Source: Pseudomonas oleovorans subsp. oleovorans
Lineage (GTDB): Bacteria > Pseudomonadota > Gammaproteobacteria > Pseudomonadales > Pseudomonadaceae
DNA length: 64,000 nucleotides
Reading direction: 5' to 3'
Assembly (NCBI RefSeq): GCF_002197815.1
Contig: NZ_NIUB01000008.1
Span: forward strand, 62,001-126,000
The notes below the pieces were generated by a model. It was not told where the DNA came from. It saw nothing but the letters and a program-made list of their open reading frames with translations, and did not search any database. Position numbers and translations under genes: made by a program. Positions 25,945 through 35,489 of the stretch are shown here, piece after piece; the first letter of the stretch is position 1, and every line of letters begins with the position of its first letter.

Positions 25945-27252
25945 CTACCCCCGCTTCACGTCCGGCTCAACCTCCTCCTCGCCCGCCGCAGCTGGCTCCT
26001 GCATCTGCTCCTGTACCGTCTGCTCATCGACCCTCGGGTCTAGCGCTGCAACCAGCGGTGAACTGGTGACATTACCGGGCATGGCCATATGCTGCAGTGG
26101 CGCATCATCGACCTGATGCTGATGGGTGACGACCTCTGGGCGAATACGCCAGACCAGGATCAGCGCACAGACACTGACAAACACATAGAGCATGTTGGCG
26201 CCATAAAAACGCATCAATACACCCGCCAATAATGGACCGATGCAGGCACCAACACCGAATGTCACCAACAGCATGGCCGTCAGTGATACCCGCCGCTCCG
26301 GCTCGACATGGTCATTGGCCAGGGCCACGGCCAGTGGGTAGAGGCTGAATTGCATCATGCTGACCAAAAAACCGACACCGAACAGCAGGCCGAGAAATAC
26401 CTGTGGCAGTGCCGCCAACGGCAAGGCAGCCAGCAGCAGCAAGACCGAACAGCCACGAATCAGGCGCACGCGGTCATGTCGATCGGAAAGCCAGCCCAGC
26501 GGCCACTGCACCAGGAGACCCGCCAGGATGCAGCTGCCCATGAACAGCCCCACCTGCTCGGTCGATAGCCCCATCCGAGTGGCGTACAAAGGCGCCAGGC
26601 CATAAAAAGAACCGATCAACAGGCCAGCCACGGCGATAGCGGTCAGCGACAGCGGCACGCGACTGAGGAAGAAGCGCAGCTCCAGCGGTGCCGGATGCAA
26701 GGGCGCCGGGTGTAAACGCCGGGTCAGCGCTACGGGCACCAGACACAAGGCGAAGCACAGGGCGACCAACATGAGCAATTCCAGACCCAGCGTCGGATGC
26801 ACCACCAGCGCCAGTTGCCCAAGAATCAGGCCCAGGTAGGAAGCCCCCATGTACCCGCTGAACACCAGGCCACGCTGCGTGGCTTCGGCCTGCTCGTTGA
26901 GCCAGCTCTCGATGACCATGTACTGACACATCATGCCCAGGCCCACCAGCATGCGCAGAAACAGCCAGAATGGCAGCCACTCGATCAGCCCATGGCCCAG
27001 CACAGCCGCCGTGACCACGCCGGCACAGGCCACGTAAGCACGGATATGCCCCACCCGACCGATCAGTCGATGCCCCAGCTTGCCGCCGAGCACAAGGCCA
27101 AAGTAATTGGCCGCCATCAGCGCACCGACCCAGAGACCATCCACGGTGTCAGCCAGACGCAGGGCCAGGTAGGTACTGAGCAGGCCAGAGCCGAGCAACA
27201 TCAGCAAGGTGGCGAAATAGAGCGAGCGGAATGACTTCCAGATCAAGCGCAT
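25945..27252 (-). CDS. MFS transporter (YcaD/PA3355-like)
   Basis: Inner-membrane major facilitator superfamily protein with about 12 predicted helices over 435 residues. Helices are visible throughout (LYFATLLMLLGSGLLSTYLALRL, VACAGVVTAAVLGHGL, VAGLLIGSFYGLAPLYA), and the cytoplasmic-loop motif WPLGWLSDRHDRV marks the second half. The acidic C-terminus (about 380-435, with AAGEEEVEPDVKRG) is hydrophilic. The ATG at 27252 (MRLIWKSFRSLYF) is preferred, with GGAG about 12 bp upstream. The frame stays open for another 99 codons to an ATG at 27549; that stretch is soluble and Cys-rich and is discussed separately. Substrate unknown. Confidence 0.8.
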   Translation of the reverse strand: MRLIWKSFRSLYFATLLMLLGSGLLSTYLALRLADTVDGLWVGALMAANYFGLVLGGKLGHRLIGRVGHIRAYVACAGVVTAAVLGHGLIEWLPFWLFLRMLVGLGMMCQYMVIESWLNEQAEATQRGLVFSGYMGASYLGLILGQLALVVHPTLGLELLMLVALCFALCLVPVALTRRLHPAPLHPAPLELRFFLSRVPLSLTAIAVAGLLIGSFYGLAPLYATRMGLSTEQVGLFMGSCILAGLLVQWPLGWLSDRHDRVRLIRGCSVLLLLAALPLAALPQVFLGLLFGVGFLVSMMQFSLYPLAVALANDHVEPERRVSLTAMLLVTFGVGACIGPLLAGVLMRFYGANMLYVFVSVCALILVWRIRPEVVTHQHQVDDAPLQHMAMPGNVTSSPLVAALDPRVDEQTVQEQMQEPAAAGEEEVEPDVKRG

Positions 27253-27716
27253 TGACGGGTAAAGCTCCTTGTGCACGGAAACCGGGAATGGCGGCGGGCC
27301 TGCGCGGCTAGGACGGCGCCCTTGGGGCGTGCGGGCGATGCAACTTTCGATGCCCTGGAAAACGAACAGTTCGATTGCCAACTCATCACGATTCAGACGC
27401 TCGCTTGCGCCGCACAGGGTACAGCGTAGCCTCAATTCTTCCTGTTCTTCGAGCGACCACGGGTCACACCCTGCCAGCCGCAGGTTTGCTGATCCGCCCC
27501 GGCAACTACCTGGCAGAGCCGGCAGACAAGCCTTGTAGAGATGCGACATGGGCTTGCGCCCTGTCGTCCAGATGCCCGTCCAGCGCACGAACCCCGATCC
27601 GGCTGTGCTAGAGTCGCGCGCTATTTTTTCGGCCTGCTCTCCATGGCACTACCGAAAAACCTCTCGAACCAGGCCCGACGCCACTTGCAACGCGCCCAGC
27701 AACCAGAGAACTCGCG

Positions 27717-28940
27717 ATGTCCCAAGCCCTTCACCCTGCCCTGCAGCTACTCAACCGCACCAGCCTGGTGACACAGATCATCATCGGCCTGCTGGCAGGT
27801 ATCGCCCTGGCCGTAATCGCTCCGCAGGCGGCACTGTCTGTCGCGTTCATCGGCAACGTATTCATCTCTGCGTTAAAGGCCGTCGCTCCGGTACTGGTGT
27901 TCATTCTGGTGATGTCATCCATCGCCAACCACCAACACGGCCAGCAAACCCACATCCGTCCGATTCTGATGATGTACCTGCTCGGCACCTTCAGCGCAGC
28001 GTTGGTAGCGGTAGTGGCCTGTTTCCTCTTCCCTTCCTCGTTGGTACTGAGTAGCCAGGCCGCCGAGCTGACACCCCCTGGCGGCATCGGTGAAGTCCTC
28101 AAGACGCTGCTGATGAACGTGGTCGACAACCCGGTCAATGCCCTGCTGAATGGTAACTTCATCGGTATCCTGGCCTGGGCTATCGGCCTCGGCTTCGCCT
28201 TCCGCCATGCCAGCGCCGGTAGCAAACAACTGCTGGGCGAACTGTCCAACGGTGTGACTGCCATCGTCAAGCTGGTGATCCGCCTGGCGCCGCTGGGGAT
28301 CTTCGGCCTGGTCGCCGCCACCCTCGCCGAATCCGGCTTCGACGCCCTGCTCGGTTATCTGCACCTGCTGGTGGTGCTGGTCGGCTGCATGCTGCTGGTG
28401 GCCCTGGTGGTCAACCCGGCGCTGGTGTACTGGAAGATCCGTCGCAACCCCTACCCGCTGGTGTTCACCTGCCTGCGCGAAAGCGGCATCACCGCTTTCT
28501 TCACCCGTAGCTCGGCCGCCAACATTCCGGTCAACCTGCAACTGAGCCAGCGCCTGGGCCTGCACGAAGAAACCTACTCGGTCTCCATTCCGCTGGGCGC
28601 CACCATCAACATGGCCGGTGCCGCCATCACCATCACCGTGCTGACCATGGCTGCAGTGCACACCCTGGGCATCCCCGTCGATCTACCCACCGCCCTGCTG
28701 CTGAGCGTGCTGGCCTCGATCAGTGCCTGCGGCGCATCCGGTGTCGCCGGCGGCTCGCTGCTGCTGATCCCGCTGGCCTGCAGCCTGTTCGGCATCCCCA
28801 ATGACGTGGCCATGCAGATCGTCGCCATCGGTTTCATCATCGGCATCGTTCAGGACTCGGCAGAAACCGCGCTGAACTCTTCCACCGACGTGCTGTTCAC
28901 CGCCGCTGCCTGCATGGCACAAGAGCGTAAGGACAGCTGA
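27717..28940 (+). CDS. sstT: SstT, Na+/serine-threonine symporter
   Basis: Inner-membrane symporter of the dicarboxylate/amino acid:cation (DAACS) family importing Ser and Thr with sodium. The 407 residues show family signatures: [19 protein letters not shown] (a hairpin-loop serine motif), [52 protein letters not shown], and [14 protein letters not shown] at the end. Length and end fit SstT rather than longer GltP/DctA proteins. Start at 27717 gives the conserved N-terminal region just before TM1 ([15 protein letters not shown]). It is monocistronic; an integrase scar lies downstream. Confidence 0.92.
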   Translation: MSQALHPALQLLNRTSLVTQIIIGLLAGIALAVIAPQAALSVAFIGNVFISALKAVAPVLVFILVMSSIANHQHGQQTHIRPILMMYLLGTFSAALVAVVACFLFPSSLVLSSQAAELTPPGGIGEVLKTLLMNVVDNPVNALLNGNFIGILAWAIGLGFAFRHASAGSKQLLGELSNGVTAIVKLVIRLAPLGIFGLVAATLAESGFDALLGYLHLLVVLVGCMLLVALVVNPALVYWKIRRNPYPLVFTCLRESGITAFFTRSSAANIPVNLQLSQRLGLHEETYSVSIPLGATINMAGAAITITVLTMAAVHTLGIPVDLPTALLLSVLASISACGASGVAGGSLLLIPLACSLFGIPNDVAMQIVAIGFIIGIVQDSAETALNSSTDVLFTAAACMAQERKDS

Positions 28941-29027
28941 GACCCATCGCGTTGATAGCAAGGCCCACCTCGCGTGTAATGCTGTTGACTTAAGCGGAGC
29001 AGCCTTGCGATCCACCGGGTAGCGGGT

Positions 29028-29318
29028 CTATGAAATCTTCACCGTCCTTGCTCTTGATGGCCTTGGGCGGTGATCCAGAAACAGCCCACCGACTCCTGCC
29101 CTCAACGCTGATAAGCGTTGTCCTGTTGCTGAAATCGGGTTGGCCGCTGCCATCACGATCAATTGCACGGCGATGTAGTGGGCCACCGGCTTGAAGCGGA
29201 TGTCGCTTGGGGAGCGGCCAAAGGCGACGGCTGCCTGACTGGCTTCACGACGAATGATGTTGTAAGCCAGCAACAATCCCCAAACCTCTTGGTAGATCAG
29301 CTCCTTTACAGGCAAGAG
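29028..29318 (-). pseudogene. IS4-family transposase, C-terminal remnant
   Basis: About 95 codons that resemble the end of IS4-type transposases: the LIYQEVWGLLLAYNIIRREASQ helix after the catalytic Glu region, GRSPSDIRFK, and the basic tail RPRPSRARTVKIS. The catalytic DDE region is absent, and the frame upstream (to 29627) is unrelated sequence overlapping the integrase end. No terminal inverted repeats were identified. It is interpreted as debris within or beside the tRNA-Arg integrative element. The rest of the 28,941-29,548 gap shows no gene. Confidence 0.6.
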
Positions 29319-29548
29319 CAGGCCGAATCGGCCTTTTTGAGGCAGGACGCCGGAACACAACAGGTGTTCATTGCCGCCCGTGTTCCTGTCTGTTCGCTCT
29401 TGTGCTCCATCGCTGAAAGCCCCGTGGTTACTGGCCCCAAGCATTCTAGGAGCACCAATCACACCAAGAACAAGGAATTTTTCAGGGGTATGGGTTTGCA
29501 TGCTCAAACCGACTTGCCGAAGTTGACCGGCACCACGTTGCCGACCCC

Positions 29549-30826
29549 TTACCAACGGTGGGCGAAATCGTATGGGGTGACGTGCTGCTGCCGGTTGGCA
29601 TCGAGGTAGTCGGCCCACCACTGGCACATCAGCCGGCGTTCCTGCAGGTGCTCTGCCTTGTGGATGTAGGCGCCACGCACCGTGTCGCGCTCTTGGTGGC
29701 TCATCCGCCTTTCAACGGCATCCTTCGACCATAGCCCCGACTCCACCAAGGCGGAACAGGCCATAGTGCGGAAGCCGTGGCCGCACAGATCAACCTTGGT
29801 GTCATAACCCATACGGCGCAGGGCCTTGTTGATGGTGTTCTCGCTCATGGGCTTGTGGTGGTAATGGTCGCCGGGGAACACCAGATCGAAGCGACCGGTG
29901 AGCTGCCGCACCTGTTCCAGCAGCTCCAGTGTCTGGCGGCTCAGCGGTACCAGGTGCGGAGTCCCCATCTTGGCGCCGCGGTGGGAGAACTTGACGCCCT
30001 CGATGGCCTCGCGCTGGCCGGGTATCTCCCACATGGCCCGGACGGTGTCGATCTCACTCCAACGGGCAAAACGCAGCTCGCTGGAGCGGATAAACACCAG
30101 CAGGGTGAGCGATACCGCATGCCGGGTCAGCGCCCGGCCGGAATCGGCCTTGATACGCTGCAGCAGCTCGGGTAGGCGATCCAGTGGCAAGGCGGGCCGG
30201 TGGGCACTCTTGCGGGTGGCCGTGGCGCCCACCAGGTCGTTGGCCGGGTTACTGTCGATCAGCCCATGCTGCACTGCCATACGCATGACCCCGGTGATGT
30301 ACTGGCGCAGCCGGCCAGCCAGCTCCAGGGTGCCGCGCTTCTCCACGGCCTTGAGCGGCTGCATCAGATCCCGGGTTTTGAGCTCACCCAGCGGGCGCGC
30401 ACCGAGCACCGGCAATACGTGCAACTCGAGGTTGCGCCACACCGTGGCGGCATGCCCTGGCGACCACTTGAGGGAACAGGCCGCATGCCATTCCTCGGCC
30501 ATGGCCTTGAAGGTGTTGGCGCGGGCATTGGTGGCTTCGATCTTTGCGAGCCTGGCGGTCTCTATCGGGTCTTGATCGTGGGCCAGCAGCTCCAGGGCAG
30601 AAGCACGCCGATCACGGGCGGCCTTCAGGGTCAGCGCTGGGTAGTTGCCGAAAGTGGCCAGCCCCGCCCTATCATCGGGCCGGGTGAACTTGAAGCGCCA
30701 CACCTTGGAACCGCTGGGCTTCACAGCCAGGTACAGGCCCTGACCATCGAACAGCTTGTATTCCTTCTCGCGCGGCTTGGCAGCCTCACACTTGGAATCT
30801 GTCAGAGGGGTGACTGGGCGTGCCAT
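29549..30826 (-). CDS. P4-type tyrosine integrase
   Basis: Site-specific recombinase of 425 residues, of the P4/CP4-57 family that inserts islands into tRNA genes. The N-terminal DUF4102-type arm-binding domain (LTDSKCEAAKPREKEYKLFDGQGLYLAV) and a SAM-like core-binding domain precede the catalytic domain. The catalytic set looks complete: R247 (FIRSSELRFARW), H291 (TPHLVPLS), H350 and R353 (HGFRTMA), H377 (MSHQERD) and nucleophile Y387 (AYIHKAEHL). It lies 162 bp downstream of tRNA-Arg(CCT), reading away from it, the normal layout for an element inserted in the tRNA 3' end. No cargo genes remain beside it. Confidence 0.9.
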   Translation of the reverse strand: MARPVTPLTDSKCEAAKPREKEYKLFDGQGLYLAVKPSGSKVWRFKFTRPDDRAGLATFGNYPALTLKAARDRRASALELLAHDQDPIETARLAKIEATNARANTFKAMAEEWHAACSLKWSPGHAATVWRNLELHVLPVLGARPLGELKTRDLMQPLKAVEKRGTLELAGRLRQYITGVMRMAVQHGLIDSNPANDLVGATATRKSAHRPALPLDRLPELLQRIKADSGRALTRHAVSLTLLVFIRSSELRFARWSEIDTVRAMWEIPGQREAIEGVKFSHRGAKMGTPHLVPLSRQTLELLEQVRQLTGRFDLVFPGDHYHHKPMSENTINKALRRMGYDTKVDLCGHGFRTMACSALVESGLWSKDAVERRMSHQERDTVRGAYIHKAEHLQERRLMCQWWADYLDANRQQHVTPYDFAHRW

Positions 30827-30913
30827 AGGAATACGTACCCTTATCGAACCGGCGTATCCCTAAACGTCTTCCTAAAACGTGGATATGTACAGAGACAATA
30901 GTAGACAGCCGGA

Positions 30914-30944
30914 TACAACAAAGCCGGCTCAAGTGGCCGGCTTT
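30914..30944 (-). terminator. Terminator downstream of tRNA-Arg
   Basis: Inverted repeat AAAGCCGG / CCGGCTTT with a short loop is followed on the minus strand by GTTGT. It lies about 45 bp after the tRNA 3' end and before the integrase start. Confidence 0.65.
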
Positions 30945-30987
30945 ACTGGGATTCGTAGACTTCTATAGACAGATAGAGTCAATCATT

Positions 30988-31062
30988 TGGCGTCCCCTGC
31001 TGGAATCGAACCAGCATCTAGCCCTTAGGAGGGGCTTATTCTATCCGTTGAACTAAGGGGAC
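30988..31062 (-). tRNA. tRNA-Arg (anticodon CCT)
   Basis: On the minus strand a complete 75-nt tRNA begins GTCCCCTTAGTTCAACGGAT and ends in AGGGGAC-G-CCA, with CCA encoded. The anticodon loop CTCCTAA reads CCT, the T loop is GGTTCGATTCC, and the acceptor stem GTCCCCT/AGGGGAC pairs fully. It is a common integration site for P4-type integrases, and such an integrase gene follows it. Confidence 0.95.
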
Positions 31063-31179
31063 ACGGCCGTATTGGCAACGGCCGGGCCGCATCTTAGCGG
31101 CGACACGCGCATTTGTCATGTCGCCACCGCTCACTTCCTAGGGCCTGCTGCCGTTTTACATGGGCAACCATAGGAAGGC

Positions 31180-31281
31180 TCAGGCCATGGCCACCACGCT
31201 CTCGTAATTTCTCTTGAGCTTGTCGAATCGAGAGACCACCTGTTCGTGCTGATCGAAGTCGACGTGAGTGAAGACGGACAT
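31180..31281 (-). pseudogene. Leucine dehydrogenase stump fused to an IS5-type transposase tail
   Basis: A 33-codon frame whose first 16 residues (MSVFTHVDFDQHEQVV) match the N-terminus of leucine/Glu-Leu-Phe-Val dehydrogenases, while the following 17 (SRFDKLKRNYESVVAMA) match the C-terminal end of IS5-family transposases. Immediately downstream on the minus strand, about 31140-31158 reads as an IS end when viewed on the plus strand (GGGCCTGCTGCCGTTTTA). Interpretation: an IS5-type insertion in a leucine dehydrogenase gene, followed by deletion of almost everything. Both assignments come from short segments and are inference. Confidence 0.5.
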
Positions 31282-31299
31282 CGGGTTACCTCGGATATA

Positions 31300-31332
31300 A
31301 AAAGCCGCCCCTCTCCCGCACGGGAGAGGGTG
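31300..31332 (-). terminator. Terminator of the indolepyruvate oxidoreductase gene
   Basis: Stem CCCTCTCCCG / CGGGAGAGGG is followed on the minus strand by GCGGCTTTTTAT. It lies about 22 bp after the stop codon. Confidence 0.75.
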
Positions 31333-31354
31333 GCAAAGGGGATGGGTTTGCGGC

Positions 31355-34300
31355 TCAGGCAGCCGGTTCGAACAGCTGCACAGCGGCGATCTCGCTGACG
31401 GTCAGGCGTGCCTTGAGCTGCGTCGCCTGCTCGCGCGCCTTGGCCAGTGCCGCTTCCTTGACGTGGCCGTAGCCGCGGATCTGCTCGGGAATCTCGGCCA
31501 GCGCCACCGCCGTGCGGTAGTTACCGGCGTTGAGCTCGGCGAGCAGGTAGGCCACATTGGCTTCGTACTCCTCGATCAGCTCGCGCTCCAGGCGACGCTC
31601 GGCACTGTGGCCGAACGGATCGAGCACGCTGCCACGCAGGAACTTGAAGCGCGCCAGTACGCCGAACGCCTTGAGCATCCAGGGGCCGAAGCTGCGCTTG
31701 CGTGGCTGGCCGGTAACCGCATCGGGCTTGCTCAACCAGCTCGGCGCCACGTGGAACTGCAGTTGGTAGTCGCCTTCGAACTGCGCTTCGAGCTGCTTGC
31801 GGAACGTGGCATCGCTGTACAGCCGCGCCACTTCGTACTCGTCCTTGTAGGCCAGGAGCTTGAAGTAATAGCGAGCTACGGCCTTGCTCAGGCGCTGCTG
31901 CGCATCGGTATCGGCCTTGCGCACGTGCTCGACCAGCTCACGGTAGCGTTCGGCATAGGCCGCGTTCTGGTAGGCGGTCAGACGCTGCACACGGTCGGCA
32001 ACGATTTCCTCCAGCGTGCTGCAATGCGGCGCTTCGACGACCTTGGGCGCGGCGAGCTTTTCCACCGCAGCCAGGTCATGTGCGGCGCGACGGCCCCAGA
32101 GGAAGGCCTGCTGGTTGAGTTGAACGGACACGCCGTTGAGCTCGATGGCCTTGTTCAGCGCTTCGGCCGATACCGGCACCAGGCCCAACTGATAGGCATA
32201 GCCGAGCATGAACAGGTTGGTGGCGATGCTATCGCCGAGCAGGCGAGTGGCCAGGCGAGTAGCGTCGACGAAACGAGTCTTGCCCTCGCCCACCGCCTCG
32301 CTGATCGCCTCGCGCATGGCTGCGCCGGGAACCTGGGCGTCCGGGTTGCGGGTGAACTCGGCAGTGGCCGCCTCATGACTGTTGATCACCGCATGGGCGA
32401 TCTTGTCGTTGAGCTTGGCCAGCGCCTCTTCGCTGGACGACACCACCAGGTCGCAACCCAGCAGCAGGTCGGTTTCCCCGGCGGCGATGCGCACCGCGTA
32501 GATGTCGCTCTGCTGCGCGGCGATGCGGATATGGGTGATCACCGGGCCGAACTTCTGCGCCAGGCCGGCCTGGTCGAGCACGGTGCAGCCCTTGCCTTCG
32601 ATATGCGCGGCCATGCCCAGCAGCGCGCCAACGGTGGTCACACCGCTACCGCCAACACCGGGCAGAAGGATGTTCCAGGGGCGAGTCAGGGCCGGCTGTT
32701 TCGGCTCCGGCAGGGCGATGAACAGCGCACCGAGGCCAACGGCCTCGGGCTTGCGCAGGCTGCCGCCGTGCACGGTGACGAAACTCGGGCAGAAGCCCTC
32801 CAGGCAGCTGAAGTCCTTGTTACAGGCACTCTGGTCGATCTCGCGCTTGCGCCCCAGTTCGGTTTCCAGCGGCAGCACCGACAGGCAGTTGGATTTCACG
32901 CTGCAGTCGCCACAGCCTTCGCACACGGCCGGGTTGATGAAGGCGCGCTTGGCCGGATCGACCATCTTGCCGCGCTTGCGCCGACGACGTTTTTCGGTGG
33001 CGCAGGTCTGGTCGTAGAGGATCACCGACACACCTTTTACCTCGCGCAACTCACGCTGCACGGCGTCCAGTTCGCGGCGGTGGTGGAAGGTCACGCCCGG
33101 GGCGAAGGTGGCGCGGGTCGGGTACTTGTCCGGCTCATCGCTGACCAGGGCGATGCGTTTGACGCCCTCGGCATGCACCTGCTGGCTGAGCTGGTCGATA
33201 CGCAGCTCGCCGTCGATGGGCTGGCCGCCGGTCATCGCCACCGCATCGTTGTAGAGAATCTTGTAGGTGATATTGACCCCGGCGGCCACGGCCGCGCGCA
33301 GGGCCAGATGGCCGGAGTGGAAGTAGGTGCCGTCACCGAGGTTCTGGAACACGTGCGGCGTATCGGTGAACGGCGCCTGGCCGATCCAGGTGGCGCCCTC
33401 GCCGCCCATCTGGGTGAAGGTGTCGGTGCTGCGATCCATCCACTGGGTCATGTAATGGCAACCGATGCCAGCGAGGGCGCGGCTGCCCTCCGGCACCTTG
33501 GTCGAGCTGTTGTGCGGGCAGCCGGAGCAGAAATGCGGGGTGCGCACGGTCTTGTGCTTGGGCGCGGCCAGGGCCTTTTCCTTGGCATCGAGGAAGGCCA
33601 GGCGCTCTTCGATGGTCGGGCTGCTGTAGATCGGCGCCAGGCGCTTGGCGATCACCCGGGCGATCATCGCCGGAGTCAATTCGCCCAAGTTGGGCAGCAG
33701 CGAATTACCCTGTTCATCGAACTCGCCGACCACGCGCGGGCGCTTGCCCACTGGCCAGTTATAGAGCTGGCCGGTGAGCTGGTCTTCGATGATGCTGCGT
33801 TTCTCTTCCACCACCAGAATTTCGTCCAGGCCTTCGGCGAACTGGTGCACCGACACCGGCTCCAGCGGCCAGCTCATGCCGACCTTGAGCACGCGCAGGC
33901 CAACCTGGGCGCACAGTGCTTCGTCCAGGCCGAGGTCATCCAGGGCCTGGCGCACGTCGAGGTAGGACTTGCCGGTGGTGATGATGCCCAGACGCGGGTT
34001 GGGCGAATCGAGCTTGACCTGGTTGAGGTTGTTGGCCAGGGCGAAGGCGCGCGCGGCGTAGATCTTGTAGACGTTGAGGCGCTTTTCCTGGGCCAGGGGC
34101 GGATCGGGCCAGCGGATGTGCACGCCGTCTTCCGGCAGTTGGAAATCCTCGGGGATCTTTATCTGGATACGCAGTGGATCGACGTCCACCACGGCCGAGG
34201 AGTCGACGTTCTCGGCGATGGTCTTCAGCGCTACCCAGCAGCCGCTGTAGCGCGACAGCTCCCAGCCGATGATGCCGTAGTCCAGCACTTCCTGGACGTT

Positions 34301-34822
34301 GGCCGGGTTGAGCACCGGGATCGACGCGGCGATGAACGCATGCTCGCTCTGGTGGGCGATGGTCGAGGACTTGCAGCCATGATCGTCGCCGGCCAACACC
34401 AGCACGCCGCCATGCTTGGAAACACCGGCCGAGTTGCCGTGCTTGAACACGTCACCGCTGCGGTCGACGCCCGGCCCCTTGCCGTACCACATGGCGAACA
34501 CGCCGTCGTAGCGGGCGCCGGGGAACAGGTTGGCCTGCTGGCTGCCCCACACCGCGGTCGCGCCCAGCTCTTCGTTGACGCCGGGCTGGAAGTGGATGTG
34601 GTTTTCCTTCAGGTACTCGCGCGCGTCCCACAGGCTCTTGTCCAGGCCGCCAAGGGGCGAGCCGCGATAGCCGGAGATGAAGCAGGCGGTATTGAGTCCG
34701 AAGGCGGCATCACGCTGCTTCTGCAGCATGGGCAGGCGGGTGAGCGCCTGAGTGCCGGTCAGATAGAGGTGACCCGTGGCGAGGCGGTATTTGTCATCCA
34801 GGCGGATTTCGGCCAGTGACAT
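31355..34822 (-). CDS. Indolepyruvate ferredoxin oxidoreductase, fused alpha and beta subunits
   Basis: Thiamine-diphosphate and iron-sulfur enzyme that oxidatively decarboxylates aryl-pyruvates (and in some bacteria branched-chain 2-oxo acids) to acyl-CoA with ferredoxin. This 1155-residue form is the proteobacterial fusion: an IorA-like part (pyrimidine-binding and TPP domains; SGYRGSPLGGLDKSLW, CSGCPHNSSTKVPEG, GGEGATWIGQAPF), a ferredoxin-like region from about 632 (CEGCGDCSVKSNC, then CNKDFSCLEGFCPS), and the IorB gamma domain (LLPGVGGSGVTTVGALLGMAAH) plus a C-terminal DUF6537-type region. A divergent Lrp/AsnC gene is the likely regulator, consistent with amino-acid catabolism. The start has GGAGCGC upstream. 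Confidence 0.93.
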   Translation of the reverse strand: MSLAEIRLDDKYRLATGHLYLTGTQALTRLPMLQKQRDAAFGLNTACFISGYRGSPLGGLDKSLWDAREYLKENHIHFQPGVNEELGATAVWGSQQANLFPGARYDGVFAMWYGKGPGVDRSGDVFKHGNSAGVSKHGGVLVLAGDDHGCKSSTIAHQSEHAFIAASIPVLNPANVQEVLDYGIIGWELSRYSGCWVALKTIAENVDSSAVVDVDPLRIQIKIPEDFQLPEDGVHIRWPDPPLAQEKRLNVYKIYAARAFALANNLNQVKLDSPNPRLGIITTGKSYLDVRQALDDLGLDEALCAQVGLRVLKVGMSWPLEPVSVHQFAEGLDEILVVEEKRSIIEDQLTGQLYNWPVGKRPRVVGEFDEQGNSLLPNLGELTPAMIARVIAKRLAPIYSSPTIEERLAFLDAKEKALAAPKHKTVRTPHFCSGCPHNSSTKVPEGSRALAGIGCHYMTQWMDRSTDTFTQMGGEGATWIGQAPFTDTPHVFQNLGDGTYFHSGHLALRAAVAAGVNITYKILYNDAVAMTGGQPIDGELRIDQLSQQVHAEGVKRIALVSDEPDKYPTRATFAPGVTFHHRRELDAVQRELREVKGVSVILYDQTCATEKRRRRKRGKMVDPAKRAFINPAVCEGCGDCSVKSNCLSVLPLETELGRKREIDQSACNKDFSCLEGFCPSFVTVHGGSLRKPEAVGLGALFIALPEPKQPALTRPWNILLPGVGGSGVTTVGALLGMAAHIEGKGCTVLDQAGLAQKFGPVITHIRIAAQQSDIYAVRIAAGETDLLLGCDLVVSSSEEALAKLNDKIAHAVINSHEAATAEFTRNPDAQVPGAAMREAISEAVGEGKTRFVDATRLATRLLGDSIATNLFMLGYAYQLGLVPVSAEALNKAIELNGVSVQLNQQAFLWGRRAAHDLAAVEKLAAPKVVEAPHCSTLEEIVADRVQRLTAYQNAAYAERYRELVEHVRKADTDAQQRLSKAVARYYFKLLAYKDEYEVARLYSDATFRKQLEAQFEGDYQLQFHVAPSWLSKPDAVTGQPRKRSFGPWMLKAFGVLARFKFLRGSVLDPFGHSAERRLERELIEEYEANVAYLLAELNAGNYRTAVALAEIPEQIRGYGHVKEAALAKAREQATQLKARLTVSEIAAVQLFEPAA

Positions 34823-35021
34823 GGAGCGCTCCTTTTATTTTTATGGCGAGCACAAAGGAGCGCGATGGTAGACACGCTCCATTGGTTTCCACAGCAGGAT
34901 CACTGCGACGGATTTGCCTAAAGCATGACCGGAGGGTTCCGCTTTTTTATTTCTATATTCGGGCTTCGAAGGCAATACTCCGCATGATCCTTCCAACAAT
35001 CACAATAATTTGGAAACAATC

Positions 35022-35489
35022 ATGCAGGACAAACTCAGCCCCATCGACCGGCGGATTCTCCGCCTGCTGCAACACGATGCCGACCTATCTGCCGCCGAGG
35101 TGGCGGAAAAGGTCGAGCTGTCGCAGTCACCCTGCTGGCGGCGCATCAACCGCATGCAGGAAGAGGGATTGATCGAACGCAAGGTCGCCCTGCTCAACCA
35201 TAAGCGCCTGGGCTTCGGCATCACGGTGTTCGTCGACATCAAGCTGTCGGCACACGGCCGCGGCAATCTGGATGAGTTCGAGCAAGCTGTGGTCGGCTAC
35301 CCGCAGGTACTGGAGTGCTACAGCATGGCCGGCGGTTCGGACTACCTGCTCAAGGTGGTGGCCAAGGACATCGCCGACTACGAGCGCTTCCTGCGTGACC
35401 ACCTGCTGCAGCGCCCGCACGTGCACGAGGCGCACTCGCATATCGCCATGAGCGAGGTCAAACGCACCACCGAGCTGCCGCTGGATTAA
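35022..35489 (+). CDS. Lrp/AsnC family transcriptional regulator
   Basis: A 155-residue feast/famine regulator. An N-terminal HTH (DRRILRLLQHDADLSAAEVAEKVELSQSPCWRRINRMQEEGLI) is joined to a RAM/AsnC ligand-binding domain (about 70-145; VVGYPQVLECYSMAGGSDYLLKVVAKDI). The ATG at 35022 (MQDKLSPID) is preferred over a TTG at 35010. It is divergent from the indolepyruvate oxidoreductase across about 200 bp and probably controls it. Its stop overlaps the end of the convergent EamA gene by 4 bp. Confidence 0.9.
   Translation: MQDKLSPIDRRILRLLQHDADLSAAEVAEKVELSQSPCWRRINRMQEEGLIERKVALLNHKRLGFGITVFVDIKLSAHGRGNLDEFEQAVVGYPQVLECYSMAGGSDYLLKVVAKDIADYERFLRDHLLQRPHVHEAHSHIAMSEVKRTTELPLD

Noticed and set aside
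28941..29548. A second attachment copy of the tRNA-Arg 3' end
   Set aside because: No stretch matching TGGCGTCCCCTGCTGG was found by eye in this interval.
31463..34819. An 1118-codon open frame on the plus strand, antisense to the indolepyruvate oxidoreductase gene
   Set aside because: A codon-bias shadow of a high-GC gene: the minus-strand product is a clear full-length enzyme, and the antisense product is Ala/Gly/His/Gln-rich with no domain.
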